Assembly (NCBI GenBank): GCA_039654915.1
Contig: CM077599.1
Coordinates: 70,958,001 to 71,022,000, forward strand
Origin: Aquilaria yunnanensis
Lineage: Eukaryota; Streptophyta; Magnoliopsida; Malvales; Thymelaeaceae
DNA: 64,000 nucleotides
Reading direction: 5' to 3'
Positions 46,181-58,139 of the stretch are shown in pieces. A program made the position numbers and the translations under genes. Numbering within the stretch: position 1 is the first letter of the stretch; each line of letters starts with the position of its first letter. The notes under the pieces were generated by a model. That model was not told the origin of the DNA. It saw only the letters and a list, made by a program, of their open reading frames with translations, and did no database searches.

Positions 46181-47170
46181 TGCTCAAGTAGCCATGTCTT
46201 TGTTTGTTTCGGTGTAAAACCAGGCATAAAAATATTGAGAAGCAAGTCAACTGAATTTAGAAGCATAGGATACCAACCTGCCTATCAAGCTCATATTTCC
46301 CACTGTCTAGTTGGGTTTTATTCTTAATCCAGACCTTAACATTTCAAATAATTTTAATTAAATCCACAATTTTAAACCTTGTGCAATTAAGTCTTTGACA
46401 CATTTGATAACATTTCCTTATTTAATCAATTTGGCCAAGATTTTTGTCAATTAAGTCCATTAACTCCCCCCTGTCAAATAAGACACTTACACTTCCAAAG
46501 CAGTCCTCAGCTTAAAAATTTCTTGCAATTCAACCCTCAGGCATACTCTCTGGACAAATAAATCTTTTGCCTCACAATTGTGCCTATAACTTCCTATCTT
46601 CTGATAATTCAGTCCTTAAGACCTATTATTATTATTATAAATATACCCAATTCATAATTATGAATTTTTTTGTCAACTTAGCCCTTGGCCTTAGAAACGT
46701 TTTATAAGTTTCTACAAAAAGTAACCCACCTCTAGGTTTATTCAAATTAGGGGCATGACAATTTTCAGGCTCAAGCTTGTGCTCAAGCTTAATAAGACTC
46801 GATTTGATAAAACTCAAGCGTCACATTAAATGATCACTTTAGCTACACTTACACCTCTAGTTTGTAGAGGGTTAAGTATATATTTTTTAAACATTAGGGA
46901 GTGAATGTAAATAATACATAACATCAGAGATTAGAATGTTGGCCTAAATTCATATGCTACCCTCAAACTTTGATGAAATGGCCACATAACCCCTCAACTA
47001 TAAGTCGATACCACTCAGCCTTCAAACTTTGCAAAATTAGAACATATAAGCCCCTCAACTGATGAAAATATAATTTTTACTTAATTTAAGACTCAAAAAA
47101 TGGGGAGTGATCACAAAGGACGTAATTAGTGTTCTATCATAGTGTTCCAAAGGGAAGCGTTGAAAGTTTT
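46181..47170. other. Degenerate repeat-derived sequence
   Basis: No coding signal. Phrases such as CCCCTCAACT and ATTAAGTC are typical of worn plant repeats. Boundaries could not be set. Confidence 0.4.
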
Positions 47171-48424
47171 GGCTGCACTCTAGCAGTTGTAACCCAAGTG
47201 TAGGTTGTCACAAGTAATAAAATCTTGTGAGTCTGTGTGTTGAACAACAGGGAAGTGAATTAAGAAATACAAATTAAAAAAGTAAAGAAAAATTTGACAA
47301 AAAGTGTGAAAATTTTTGTTTAAAAACTAAATTTCAAGAAAATAGCAAAGGTTAGAGGGATGTACTTTTAGTATATCAGTTATAATTAATTTTAATACAT
47401 CTTACCACTCAAATGGGATCCACACATAGAGGAGGTCCCAATCGGGAAATTTAGTAATCAAATTCCAGAATTGTTAGGCATGAGTTAGCATTAGCTTTCT
47501 TTGATCTTAAAATGCCAACACTTGTAAATGAGTTCAAGTATCAATCATGCCAACCTTTGACCACAATAACTCAAGATTCCAATATAGCCGGCTTAGTCAT
47601 GTTCTACAGAGAGAATTAATTAGCTTTTGTGCCAATGATTCGACTATGATGAATTAAGACTCCCACTTAACAAGGAGGGTGGTTAAATCGATTAAGAAAA
47701 TAAATAGCGTTAACTTTGAAATTCGTTTAAATCAATCATAACCTTTATACCAAAAGTTTCATTCTTTCACCTTAGCAAAAGGATAACTAGTTAGACATGA
47801 TAAAAATAAACAAAATGTATAAAGATGAAATAAAAATAAATTGAAATATCAAAGTAAGGACAAGATGAAAACATGTTGAACAAATATTTGGGTTTGAAAA
47901 CAAGAACAAAATCAAAGGAGGAAAGCTAACTTTGAAACAAAAACATAAAGGAGGCCTAAGAAATAGCCTAAATTCGTCCTCCCCCAAGGTGCCTATTTAT
48001 AGAGTTTTGGGGTGGGGTGAAATAGTAAAATGGAATAGTAAATGTTAGGTGCATACAAATCAACAAAGGCAGGCTGAAGATTCTTTTAATTTTTTTTACC
48101 TTCATACACATCGATTTAGCCTTCCTCAAAGCATGAGATTTGTAGATTTCTTCTTTAGCTTTGAAACGATAACTTGCTTTTTCAAATCGAACATCTGTAG
48201 CTCAAGTTATGATTTTTCTACCGAAACTGCTCTTCAACGCATGCAAGAACAAATGGTCTTATCTATAATCAGATTTTGGCATGAAAATGATCAAACTAGC
48301 TCTCAGAGTAAAGTAAAGTTGAAGATCTATGTGTTGGCTTTTGAATGAATTTGACACTCGGTCTCCCAAGATTTTACTACTTGCGACAACTTACATTTGG
48401 GTTACAACTGCTAAAGTGCAGCAT
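47171..48424. repeat. Athila-like LTR remnant joined to an inverted LTR end
   Basis: 47171-48354 is an LTR of the same family in the same orientation as the two full copies, lacking its last ~300 bp. 48355-48424 is the first ~70 bp of that LTR in opposite orientation, ending GTGCAGCA. The unit therefore has inverted ends and interrupts the 5' LTR of the plus-strand gypsy element. Confidence 0.8.
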
Positions 48425-48564
48425 ATTTACATAATGATCAAGAAGGCCACTTGGATAACATAATGAGCATTGTTCTGCTTAGCCTACAGAACATGCATAG
48501 CTTTTGGGATTTGATACACCAAATGTGGCCATTATATTTAAGCACTCAAAGTGGTAACAAAAGT

Positions 48565-48576
48565 TGGTATCAGAGC
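48565..48576 (+). promoter_or_regulatory. Primer-binding site (initiator tRNA-Met type)
   Basis: TGGTATCAGAGC lies five bases after the 5' LTR end. It is the common primer site of plant gypsy and copia elements. Confidence 0.85.
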
Positions 48577-48935
48577 AAGGTTGAATGTGGTTTATATGCA
48601 TGTGACATGATGCATATAGTTGCATACATATAGATTAGTTGGGTCAGCTGCTAGTGTTGAGTACCTAACACATAGTATATATTGTGCTCTTTTAATTGTC
48701 ATAAAATAGGAAAATGGTTGCCACAAAGAGAGGAGAACAGTGACACCTAAGACCTCCTAGTAAGCAAAAGGCTAAATATAAGGAATGAAGAATAAAGAAA
48801 GGGTGAACAAACAGCACAAATAGCGTAGGGGGCAGTGAACCCTATGCCTGAATTGAATGCCTCAGGTGTGGGCAGAGCTGTTAAGAAACCTTGCCCAGAT
48901 AAATAAAGGCTTATTAAGACTTCTGCAAGCACATC

Positions 48936-49470
48936 AAGAAGAAGATGCAGGAAAGATTAAAAATAGTCAATGAAAGGACCACTACTTATGTGAACAAAAG
49001 AAGAAGAGACTTAGGGTTTGAGGTTGGTGATAAAGTGTGGCTTAAAGTAGCACCAACCAAAGGTACCGTGAGATTTGGTAAAAGAAGTAAGTTAGCTCCA
49101 ATATATATTGGTTCTTATGAAATACTGGAAAAAGTTGGCAAAGTAGCCTATAGGTTAGCTCTACCGCCAAGTATGTCAACTGTCCATAATGTTTTCCACA
49201 TCAGTATGTTTAATAAGTGTTTACTAGACATAGAGCATGTTATAGCAGTGGAAGACATATACTTAGAGCCTAATCTGACATGCGAAGAGAAACCTATAGC
49301 TATCTTAGCTAAGGATACCAGAAAGCTAAGAAACAAACTCATTCTCATAGTTAAAGTACAATGGTCACACCATTCTAAAAGAGAAGCAACTTGAAAAACT
49401 AAGAAGGAAATGCATGAAAGATATCCAGATAAGTACCTCAAGTTAAAGGCAATTTTAGAAGACCAAAATT
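48936..49470 (+). pseudogene. Integrase C-terminal/chromodomain region of the plus-strand gypsy element
   Basis: Reads RLKIVNERTTTYVNKRRRD, FEVGDKVWLKVAPTKG, YEILEKVGKVAYRLALPP and STVHNVFHISMF, then ILAKDTRKLRNK and VKVQW. An in-frame TGA at 49392-49394 replaces the Trp of the EATW motif; the frame then continues KKEMHERYPDKYL. This matches the C-terminal end of Tekay/Del-type chromoviruses. All of gag, protease, reverse transcriptase and the integrase core is deleted upstream. Confidence 0.88.
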
Positions 49471-49476
49471 TTAACC

Positions 49477-49492
49477 GGAGGGGGGGGGGGAA
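49477..49492 (+). promoter_or_regulatory. Polypurine tract of the plus-strand gypsy element
   Basis: GGAGG followed by a G-run and AA, directly before the 3' LTR TGTTACCAC. It marks plus-strand DNA priming. Confidence 0.85.
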
Positions 49493-50623
49493 TGTTACCA
49501 CCTTCACAAAATGGGAAAATTACTGCATAAGGACCCAAACTTATATGCTTTAATTTTCACCATAGTGTATGAATTATGAAGTGTAAAGTATTCAATATAC
49601 ACTCCCTTAAGTGGCATAAACAATGATAGTTTGTTCTTTAAGAAAGCATTAACACATTGCCTAATTTTCAAGTAACTTGTGGACTAAATTATAAGGTTGC
49701 AAGGGTTGGGTACTCAATTGCACAAATTTTTAAAGATGGCTATGGAAAGGACATTGATGAAAATATAAAGAAAGGACATGAATGAAATTATGAAGAAAGG
49801 ACAAAGATGGAGTTAAGGATATTATTGGGGATCAAAGTGCTTAAGGAGGCAAAGTTAGTCATTTAAGACTTAAGGACACTTAAGGACTTATATGTCCCAA
49901 AATTTTCTACAGGTGAAAATGACTCTTGACCAAGACCAAGGTTAAAAGAGGTCAAAATTTGTTATTTTCCTAGCCAAAATGGATGGATATAACATGTCCA
50001 AGTGTTGGCCAAAATTTTAAAAATTTACATATATACCACCTTAGTCAAAATGATGTATAAATGAAGAAAAATCTTTATTTCATTGTCATTTTCTTTAAAT
50101 TTTAACCTCCAGTAGCTAACACCTTTTCCTTAAGCTTTTCCATCATCCTCCATAGCTACCATACCTTAAGGAAGCAAGAGGAAGCAAGAGAAAACAAAGA
50201 AGACATCAAAGGGTGCCAAAAAACTTAGCTTCGGTTCTATTTAGGTTTTTGGATTTCTAGCAAGAAGTAAAGGTTTTTTCTGGGTTTCATGGCTGTTTAT
50301 TGTTCAATACTGATGCCCAAATATCCATGAAGCTAAGATCCTAAGCTTGGAAAAGAGCCAAGAGCTTGATGAACCAAGTTTAGGTTAATGAGGAAATTGC
50401 ACCAAGGATTTCAGCCCTACAACTTTCATCCTCTGTTCTGGCAGTGAAATTAATATCTTATAGTTTTATTGAATGTTTATGACTAACCCTAAAGTTATTG
50501 TTGCTGACGCATTTCATTTGTTTTGTTGCTATATTTGTTGGTGCATATGGTTGCCATATTTATGTGTATATGTTGTTTTTGTGTGTTTTTATGCCTTTAG
50601 TTTCAATTATATGGCAGGATTTT

Positions 50624-52065
50624 TGCTGGACTGTAGCAGTTGTAACCCAAGTGTAGGTTGTCACAAGTAATAAAATCTCAGGAGTTCAAGTGTCGAACCA
50701 CAAGGAAGTGAATTAAGAAATACAAATTACAGATATTTAATAAAGAAAGATTTTGGTGCAAGGTGTGAACAAGTGTTGATTACAAAACTCAAATTCAAAT
50801 AAATAGCTAAGGTTAGGGGATCCACTTTTAGTATATCGGTTATGATTAATTTTAGCCCATCTTACCACTCAATCGGGGAATTTAGTTAGTATTAACTTTC
50901 ATTGATCTTAAAATGCTAACACTTGTTAATGAGTTCAAGTATCCATCATGCCACCCTTTATCTACAATAATTCAAGATTCCAATATAGTCAGTAGAGTCA
51001 TGTTCTACAGAGGGAATCAAGTAGCTTTTGTACCAATGATTGACTATGATGAATCAAGACTCCCACTTAACAAGGAGGGAAGTTAAATAGATTAAGGAAG
51101 AAGATACCGTTAACGTTGTGATCCATTCAAATCAATCATAACCTTTATACCAAAAGCTTCACTCTTTCACCTTAGCAAAAGAAGATTAGTTAGCCATAAT
51201 AAAAGTAAACAACATGTAGAAAGATGAAATGAACATGGATTGAAAGATCAAAGGAAGAACAACAAGAAAAATGAGAAAACACTTGGACAGAGCTTCAGTA
51301 TTGAAAACTATAACAAAACTAAATAAGAAAAACTAAAGATGATACAAGAACATAAAGAAGGCCTAAGAAATGGCATAAATTGTCCTCCCCCCCCCCCAAG
51401 GTACTTATTTATAGAGTGTTGGGGTTGGTGAAATAGTAAATAGTTGGCTACAATAGTCAAGGTAGGTGAAAACAAATTAACAATGGCAAATTGCAACTTC
51501 TTTTAATTTTTTGACCATTGTAGATATCAAATAAGCTTTTCCTTAAAACACAAAACTTGTATATCTCTTCTTTAGCTTCGAATCAATAGCTTGCTCATTC
51601 AAATCGGACATCCATAGCTCAAGTTATAATTTTTCTACCAAAACTGCTCTTCGGCACACAAAAATAACGAATTATCCAAACTATAATTAGATTTTAGTAA
51701 TGAAAACGATTAAATTAGCTCGCAGAATGAAGCAGAGTTGAAGATCTATATATTGGCTTTCAGATAAATTTGGAATCACTTAGTTCTGATGTCTACAGCT
51801 CTAGATATGATTTTTTCTTGTAAAGGGTCACCAAGTGAAGATTTTACCTACATAAAAAAATAATTATTTAATATATGAACAGTAAACTACGTATATACAG
51901 TAAATACGCATATGGACAATGAGTCGGTGAATAGTGACTATGAATAGTAAAAATGCGTGAATAGTAACCCAGTGGAAAATGCTCAGAATACAGAAATTAA
52001 TTATATTCAAAGTGTAGAATGATGATTTAAACCTTTAATAACAATACACTTATTAGTATTCATCA
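50624..52065 (-). repeat. 3' LTR of Athila-like copy 2
   Basis: The repeat is 1,442 bp, plus-strand ends TGCTGGACTG ... GTATTCATCA. It is closer to the other LTR of copy 2 than to those of copy 1; for example, both copy 2 LTRs lack the same block upstream of TCGGGGAATTTAG. Confidence 0.9.
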
Positions 52066-53347
52066 CACCCCCCAACCAGGCTCTTGCTAGTCCTTAGCAA
52101 GTAAGGCGATGTACCCAATGAATACTCAGGTTTCATCCAATGTTTTCTACTATCAATCTCTATACTATAGATTAGAAACCATTGAAGTAATGAGCATCAA
52201 AATTATAATACTAAAAATAAAATAAAATTTTCATAATGATTTATGCGCATTTCAACCACTCAAATAAGAGAAAAGTGTGAAAGAATATGAGTTACTAAGT
52301 GCAATAAGTGTGTGACTGACTATCAAGAATATTTAAAAGATTTCAGTAAATCATACCAACATTTTCGGCTTATCAGAACAAATCTAATTCAAAACCATCG
52401 CTTTGGCGGTTTTTCACACTATTACACTATAAAAGGTTTTTTTTTTTTTTAATTTGGCTCAAGCCTTATTTGGAGAACCCTGGTAATAAGCAGCCCTTTC
52501 CAAGAGCGAACATCGCTTGTTGTTGTTGTTTTTTTTTTCCCAAGTCTTTTCAACACTTCTTGGTGTTGTTTTTTTTCTTTTGGTTTTTTTTTGTGTTTTT
52601 TTTATTCAAATCAAGCTAAGATATGGTTCATTAGAAGTCCCAACAGCAGCATAGTTGGAGTATTCTTTGAAATCTAAAAGATAGTAAAGATTTTCAGCAT
52701 GTGTAAAAGTATCAGTAATTCATAACTTAAATATCCTAATCCTTTGTCAAAGTGAATAAAATTTGACTAAATCATTATGTCAAATAAGATTTCAAACATG
52801 TAAACTTTAATGTAGCTCATCACCTCAACAATTTCATCACAAAGCATAGAAATTTTCAAGATAGAAAATATAGATTACTAGTGAGTGTGTCATCTTGTAC
52901 GGGTTCAAAAGCCTACTAAAAAAAATGTTATGACTAGCATGCCTAATAGAATGCGTTTCAAGAGTAAGATTACTCCTTACTCAGCCATGCTAAACTAAGG
53001 GCTTTGTCCAATGGTTTTAATATCAGCATGAGAAAAACTATCCTGAAAGAAGAAAAAAATTTAACAATTATCCCTCCCCCTAACCAGATTAAGACATTGT
53101 CCTCAATGTCAAAACATAAAAAAGAAGAGTGGAGAAGAAATTACCTATAATGGTAGTTATTGAAAATAAAAAACCTGAAATAACTTAAACCAAAATAAAG
53201 AAAATGCTGATAATAAAACTAAAAGACAAGATAAACCGATCCATAAGTCTGATTGCTCTTTTCCACAATGCTTTATCATAAAAATAAAACAACAAGTAAG
53301 GTAAATGATACTTATAGGATGGAACTGATCGGGAAATACTGTTGTGT

Positions 53348-53941
53348 CTAGTCTATCTGAATCACTACTGGATCTGGTTTAGGAACGAAAGCTTGCATTT
53401 TATATAGCAATTATTCAACAGTTGATGCGGATATTAGGATTTGCCATGCTATCTCTGAGATAAATTTCTCCTACATAGCATGATCCATAAAAGATAATAG
53501 ACCTGCAAAGAAATTATTAACATTCAACAACTCAATGGGTTTCTAGTGCAAATTAAGTTGGGTCATGAAAGTAACTTGGAAAATTTCTCCCAATGTGCCA
53601 AATCCTCCTAGTAGAACAATAAAAGCATCAGAATTACAGAGCATTTGTAACAAACGCTCTTGCAAGTTTTTAACTACTAATTCTTCTCCAATCGTGCTTC
53701 CAGAAATCAATTTCAAAGGTGCAGGGATGATACCCAAAACTTAGCTACCCCCTACAGGTGCTGCTGTTGCTACACCTCCCATCAATCCGACACTACCTCC
53801 CCCATAAACCAAATGTATTTTTCACTCAGCTAGTACTCTACCCAAATGGTTAACTACCCTTAAAAACTCTTCATCCTTTCCGGGAAAAGCTCCACAAAAT
53901 ACACAAATATTTCAAAATCTGCAAGTTAAGGTTCCCTCCAT
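53348..53941 (-). pseudogene. Intronless LONELY GUY (LOG) copy inside the retrotransposon
   Basis: One uninterrupted phase of 197 codons from ATG at 53941 to TAG at 53348, close to the full length of LOG proteins. Blocks are ICVFCGAFPGKDEEF, IHLVYGGGSVGLMGGV, GIIPAPLKLISGSTIGEELV, DAFIVLLGGFGTLGEIFQV, KPIELLNVNNFFAGLLSF and a C-terminal ASTVE...FVPKPDP. LOG releases active cytokinin bases from their nucleoside 5'-monophosphates; its key motif PGGxGTxxE reads LGGFGTLGE here. Six in-frame stops (TGA, TGA, TAA, TAG, TAG, TAA) and no frameshifts. Normal plant LOG genes have several introns, so capture of a spliced transcript is likely. Copy 1 lacks this segment. Confidence 0.88.
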
Positions 53942-54059
53942 TTATATTCTTAACCCTGTGAAAAATGAAAAGAAGAGTATGCATTTATAGAGATGAAACG
54001 ATAATGCAATGATTACACCTGCAGGAGTAGGTAAATGACAGCTTGTATGTACAGTAGTT

Positions 54060-54790
54060 GTGTCTGTGGCTCACGTTTTACGTCCAGTAACGGCTTCAAC
54101 GCCTTCTATGAGTTGGAGATTTGCTTCTCATCCAGTTTTCTTACAAACTGGCAAACATGGTCTTTTAAAGTCAGATTCCCAAAACTATAATGATCTCGTT
54201 CTTTATGAAAAATACTCCATAAACCAAGAAGTTCATGTTGCACTAATCAATAAAAATGCATCTCAAGAGTCAATCAGATATTATCCAAAGAATCCTTACT
54301 CAGGGCATTCTTAATGAATTGTATTTTATCTTCTCGATTATCGGACATCATTCCTAAAGAAAGACATCTAGTATTACAAGTCCATTGACCACATTTATGA
54401 CAGACTCGTAACCTTTTTGCTCTTCGCATTTTGGCATAAGAGCTTTTGCCTAAGCCAAGCATGTGATATACAAATGCATCTGAAATTTCCCCAGTCAAAC
54501 AGACCTTAGCTTCAATTAACCACTACACAGAAATGCCTTTGTGCATAAAAACTCTAAATCTTTCACATTTAGTTTGATAAATCCTTTTAAGAACAGTTAT
54601 TGGGAAAGAAGGAAAGTGTTTTCGTAAAGCAGAAAGAACAGAATCCATTGGTGAGAAAAAATTGAGAGAGGAGAGAAAGAAATCAGTTATTATAGGAAAC
54701 TGAGATAACCGACTTGAGGGCGACAGAGTACCGTATCCGCTACTTAACCGGGAAGAAATGGATCCTACTTTTTGACAATTTTCAAAGGCT
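54060..54790 (-). pseudogene. Gene-derived insert in Athila-like copy 2 (unrecognised, Cys-rich)
   Basis: Homologous to 40735-41460 and better preserved at its start: MDSVLSALRKHFPSFP, VLKRIYQTKCERFRVFMHKG, then after a stop IEAKVCLTGEISDAFV, GLGKSSYAKMRRAKRLRVC and CHKCGQWTCNTRCLSLGMM. The Cys spacing C-x2-C-x4-C-x3-C resembles a small zinc-binding knuckle. A basic stretch (KMRRAKRLR) precedes it. The fusion to the integrase zinc domain occurs after NCQKVGSISSR. I do not recognise the family; a plant host gene is inferred because no retroelement protein fits. Confidence 0.6.
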
Positions 54791-55440
54791 TTGTAGAATG
54801 CATGTGCATTTTTAAACAAAGAGGGCCAATGAAATCGAGACTGCAAAATCTTTATAGCTGTTTTCTTTGAAAAAGAAAATGCCCTCTGCACGTTTCAAAA
54901 TGAGAAAATTCAATAGCACTTTTTACCTTATCCTCAGGTATGCATTTTGTAAATATCTGTTTAGGATAGTATTTGAAAAAATAAGAGTCATCCCAATAAA
55001 AATTTGTCACCTCATGTAGAAATTTCTTTTTATCTTGGATACTACATTGAGCTGGTATCCGTCTTGTCACCAAAAAGTTAATAATAATAACAAACTAAGG
55101 TACTGTAGTGATAGAAAATAAAAATTTGTCAGAAAAATAAAAATTTATAAGTGCAGCCTCAATTGTTGAATTCATTGTCAGTCTTGACAAATAGTCAGCG
55201 ACAATATTTTTGATGCCCTTCTTATCCTTGATCACAATGTTGAATTCTTGGAGTAATATAATCTAGCGTATTAGCCTTGATTTAGCATCTTTCTCTGATA
55301 TTAGGTACTTCAGTTGTTCGGGCAAGAGCTTCAACTTTGTTGTGTGGATTTTATTTTGCTCTTTTTCCCAACTCTTCAATTTTTGGTGTCCAACATGTGT
55401 TCCTCTCTACCTGTGAAGAATCAAACAATGGACAAATGTC
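54780..55440 (-). pseudogene. Integrase zinc domain and RNase H stub, Athila-like copy 2
   Basis: 55073-54852 reads KKFLHEVTNFYWDDSYFFK, then CIPEDKVKSAIEFSHFETC and GHF. The next frame continues KILQSRFHWPSLFKNAHAF and ENCQKVGS. This is the H-H-C-C zinc domain that opens Athila integrases, with a frameshift in the middle. RNase H-end sequence (degenerate) lies at 55150-55440. The catalytic D-D-E core that should follow is absent. Confidence 0.82.
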
Positions 55441-55467
55441 AAATGTATCCTGATCTACATGTATATT

Positions 55468-56105
55468 TCATTCAAATGAATTAACTAAATAATTTTCCAG
55501 AAGATCGGAGATATTCCCTTCTTGGATATAGTTTTCCTTAGTTGCGTTAATAACGTATACATCTTCATCTTCATCTTCTTTTTCAGGAAGTTGCTTAAGC
55601 AAATTGAAAATATTTAGCTCTAATGTCATATTCCCAAATGTCAGCTTCATCAATCCATTTCTACAATTAATTAAGCCATTAGAAGTTGCTAAAAATGGAC
55701 GTCCCAAGATAATAGGTATTAAATTTTTAATTTCCACTGGTAGTGTGTCCAAAACAATAAAATCCACAGGATTTATGAATTTATCAACTTGGACTAACAC
55801 ATCTTCAATGACTCTTCTGGACACTTTCACTGATTTGTCAGTAAACAAAAGAGTACTTCGGTTGGTTTTAACTCACCCAAATTTAGTTTTTGGTAAACTG
55901 AATATAGAAGTAAGTTTACACTAGCCTCTAGATCAAGTAATGCTTGCTCAATTTTATGTTCTCCAATAAAACATGAAATTATTGGACAGCTAGGATCTTT
56001 GTATTTTAAAACAGTATTATTTTGAATAACAGAACTTGTCTGCTCGGCCAACAAGGTTTTCTTTTTCACATTTAGTTTTCTTTTAACCGTGCATAAATCC
56101 TTCAA
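55468..56105 (-). pseudogene. Aspartic protease region, Athila-like copy 2
   Basis: Two overlapping frames joined by a frameshift near 55850: KDLCTVKRKLNVKKKTLL and LLDLEASVNLLLYSVYQKL, then VDFIVLDTLPVEIKN and ILGRPFLATSNGLINC. The protease motif is more decayed than in copy 1 (DLEAS). A stretch of acidic residues (EKEDEDEDVYV) leads toward the deleted reverse transcriptase. Confidence 0.83.
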
Positions 56106-56449
56106 AAATTTAGCATAAAAAGGTACCGTTTAATAGCATCCAACATGGGGATATTGATCTTTCCCTGCTTGAAAATATCAAGAATTTCAAGATTCTTATT
56201 CACCTTTTTATGAACAGTTAACTCCTAAGGAAATGGAGATGCTGGTGGAAATTCAAGTTTTTCTTCGCTTGGTATAGGTTCAACCCCTTCTTTACTCGTA
56301 GAAGTCGACTCATCATCTCTTTCACAAGGATCAGGAATGGATTTTTCAATAACCTTACCGCTGCGGAGTGTAATGATTGATTTCACTTGATCCATAGTTT
56401 GACCTTTAGGATTTGGTTGTGGTTGAGAAGGAAATTTCCCTTTCTCCTA

Positions 56450-57620
56450 AATGTTGAATGCAAATGCAAATTTTGTAAGAGTATCTTTCAAATCAATCAT
56501 AGTTTGACTTGTTTGAACATTGATTGACTCTTGCTTTTCAATGAATGAATGCAATGTATCTTTAAGATTCTTTCTAAAAATGAGGAACATATGATGCATA
56601 CCCTTGAGATTGTTGAAAATTTTGTTGGGTGTGCAAAGGTGGTTATGACGGTTGAGCATGATTATCAACTCTCCAACTGAAGTTCGGATGATTCCTCCAA
56701 CCAGGATTGTAAGTTTCTGAGTATGGATTTTGGGTTGGCTTCTTGAAGTTGTTCAATGCATTGACTTGTTCATGGAGACAATCTTTAAAAATGGGCAAGG
56801 TTGGATAATTGCTAGTGGAATGATCATAGGTCTCATAAATGTGACAAACAATTTCTTCAACATATTTTAATTAACCAATTTTCTTCATTTCTAAAGTTTC
56901 AACCTTTCTAGCTAGGGATGCAAATTTTGCTTGAAGGTTTTTATCTTCCTTAAGATGATATATGTCTCTACCAGATGCAAGAGTTTGAGTATTACCTGGG
57001 GCCTCATAGGTACCAGTGGTGTCCCAATTCTGTGCATTTTCTGCTAGCATGTCTAGGTAATCCATTGCCTCATCAGGATCCTCATCCTCAAATGTTCCAT
57101 TACACATCATTTCTACCATTTATCTTTCCTTATATGACAAACCCTCGTAAAAATGTGAGACTAATTTCCAAGTTTCTAAACTATTGTGTAGGCATGTGTT
57201 AAGTAAATCTTTGTATTTATCCCAATACTAGTAAAAAGTTTCTTTTGATTTTTGTGTGAAAGTGGTAATTTACCTTTTGAAAGAATTTGTTCTATGGGCA
57301 GAAAAAAAAAATTTCAAAAATTGTTATTGCAATTCATCCCATGAATTAACGGAGCCTAACCTAAGATACTGTAGCCAAGTTTTAGCTTTATCTTTTAAAG
57401 AAAAAGAAAAAAGCTTAAGCCTTATAGTGTTTATGCTTCAGTTTATGTTATTATATATGTGATAGACTTCCTCAAATTCTTTCAGATGTAAGTAAGGATT
57501 TTCGGAATCAAAGCCATGAAAAATTGGTAAAAGTTGAATAATACCTGGCTTGAAATTAAAATGACATGCAACAGCACGAAATATTAGACATGATTGAGTG
57601 CTATTTCTTATTGGGTTCAT
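56450..57620 (-). pseudogene. gag region, Athila-like copy 2
   Basis: 57620-57438 has FKPGIIQLLPIFHGFDSENP and HLKEFEEVYHIYNN; later frames contain LKLFSFSLKDKAKTWLQ-type sequence. 57119-56871 gives MVEMMCNGTFEDEDPDEAMD and YLDMLAENAQNW, with a coiled LQAKFASLARKVETLEMKK. It matches gag of copy 1 in order and is broken by stops and frameshifts. Confidence 0.83.
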
Positions 57621-58115
57621 GTATTCTCCAAGTGTCTTAACCCGATCTTAGTCATTATAAAGAGAATGGTTACCTTCTTGTTCATTAATGTGTTCAGCCA
57701 TGTTTGAAGAAGAAGAAGATTCTCTTACCAGTCTACCCCACTTGATGTATGTGACCAAGTTTTTATACAATAACAAAATAATAACAAGAAAAAATAATAT
57801 TAACAACAAGTTAGGTGGGATGCTCAGCCTTCCATTTAATAATAATAAGAAAAATAAATAAAAAGAAAGAAATATGAACAATAAATAAAAGATAGGAGGC
57901 TCAGCTTACCATTCAACAAAAAAAAATAACACAAAATAAATAGAAAATAAAATGCAAGAGGCTCAGCCTACCATAAAAAAAAAATAAGATTAACAGAAAA
58001 TAAAATGTAGGAGGCTCAGCCTTCCATATGATAAACACAAACAAAAAAAAAATGAAACAAAATAAAAAGGAACAAAAAGGGAAAACAAAAATTGAATTTG
58101 TACTCAAATTTTACT

Positions 58116-58133
58116 TCCCTGGCAATGGCGCCA
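58116..58133 (-). promoter_or_regulatory. Primer-binding site (tRNA-Asp type), Athila-like copy 2
   Basis: The complement reads TGGCGCCATTGCCAGGGA, two transitions from a perfect match to the plant tRNA-Asp 3' end. Confidence 0.82.
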
Positions 58134-58139
58134 AAAACT

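Noticed and set aside
46745..46860. TAGGGGCATGACA and CACCTCTA as possible hAT ends
   Set aside because: The 8-bp flanks do not match and the end repeats agree only weakly.
50473..50670. 65-codon frame rich in Cys and aromatic residues
   Set aside because: It crosses the junction of the gypsy LTR and the Athila-like LTR, so it cannot be a gene.
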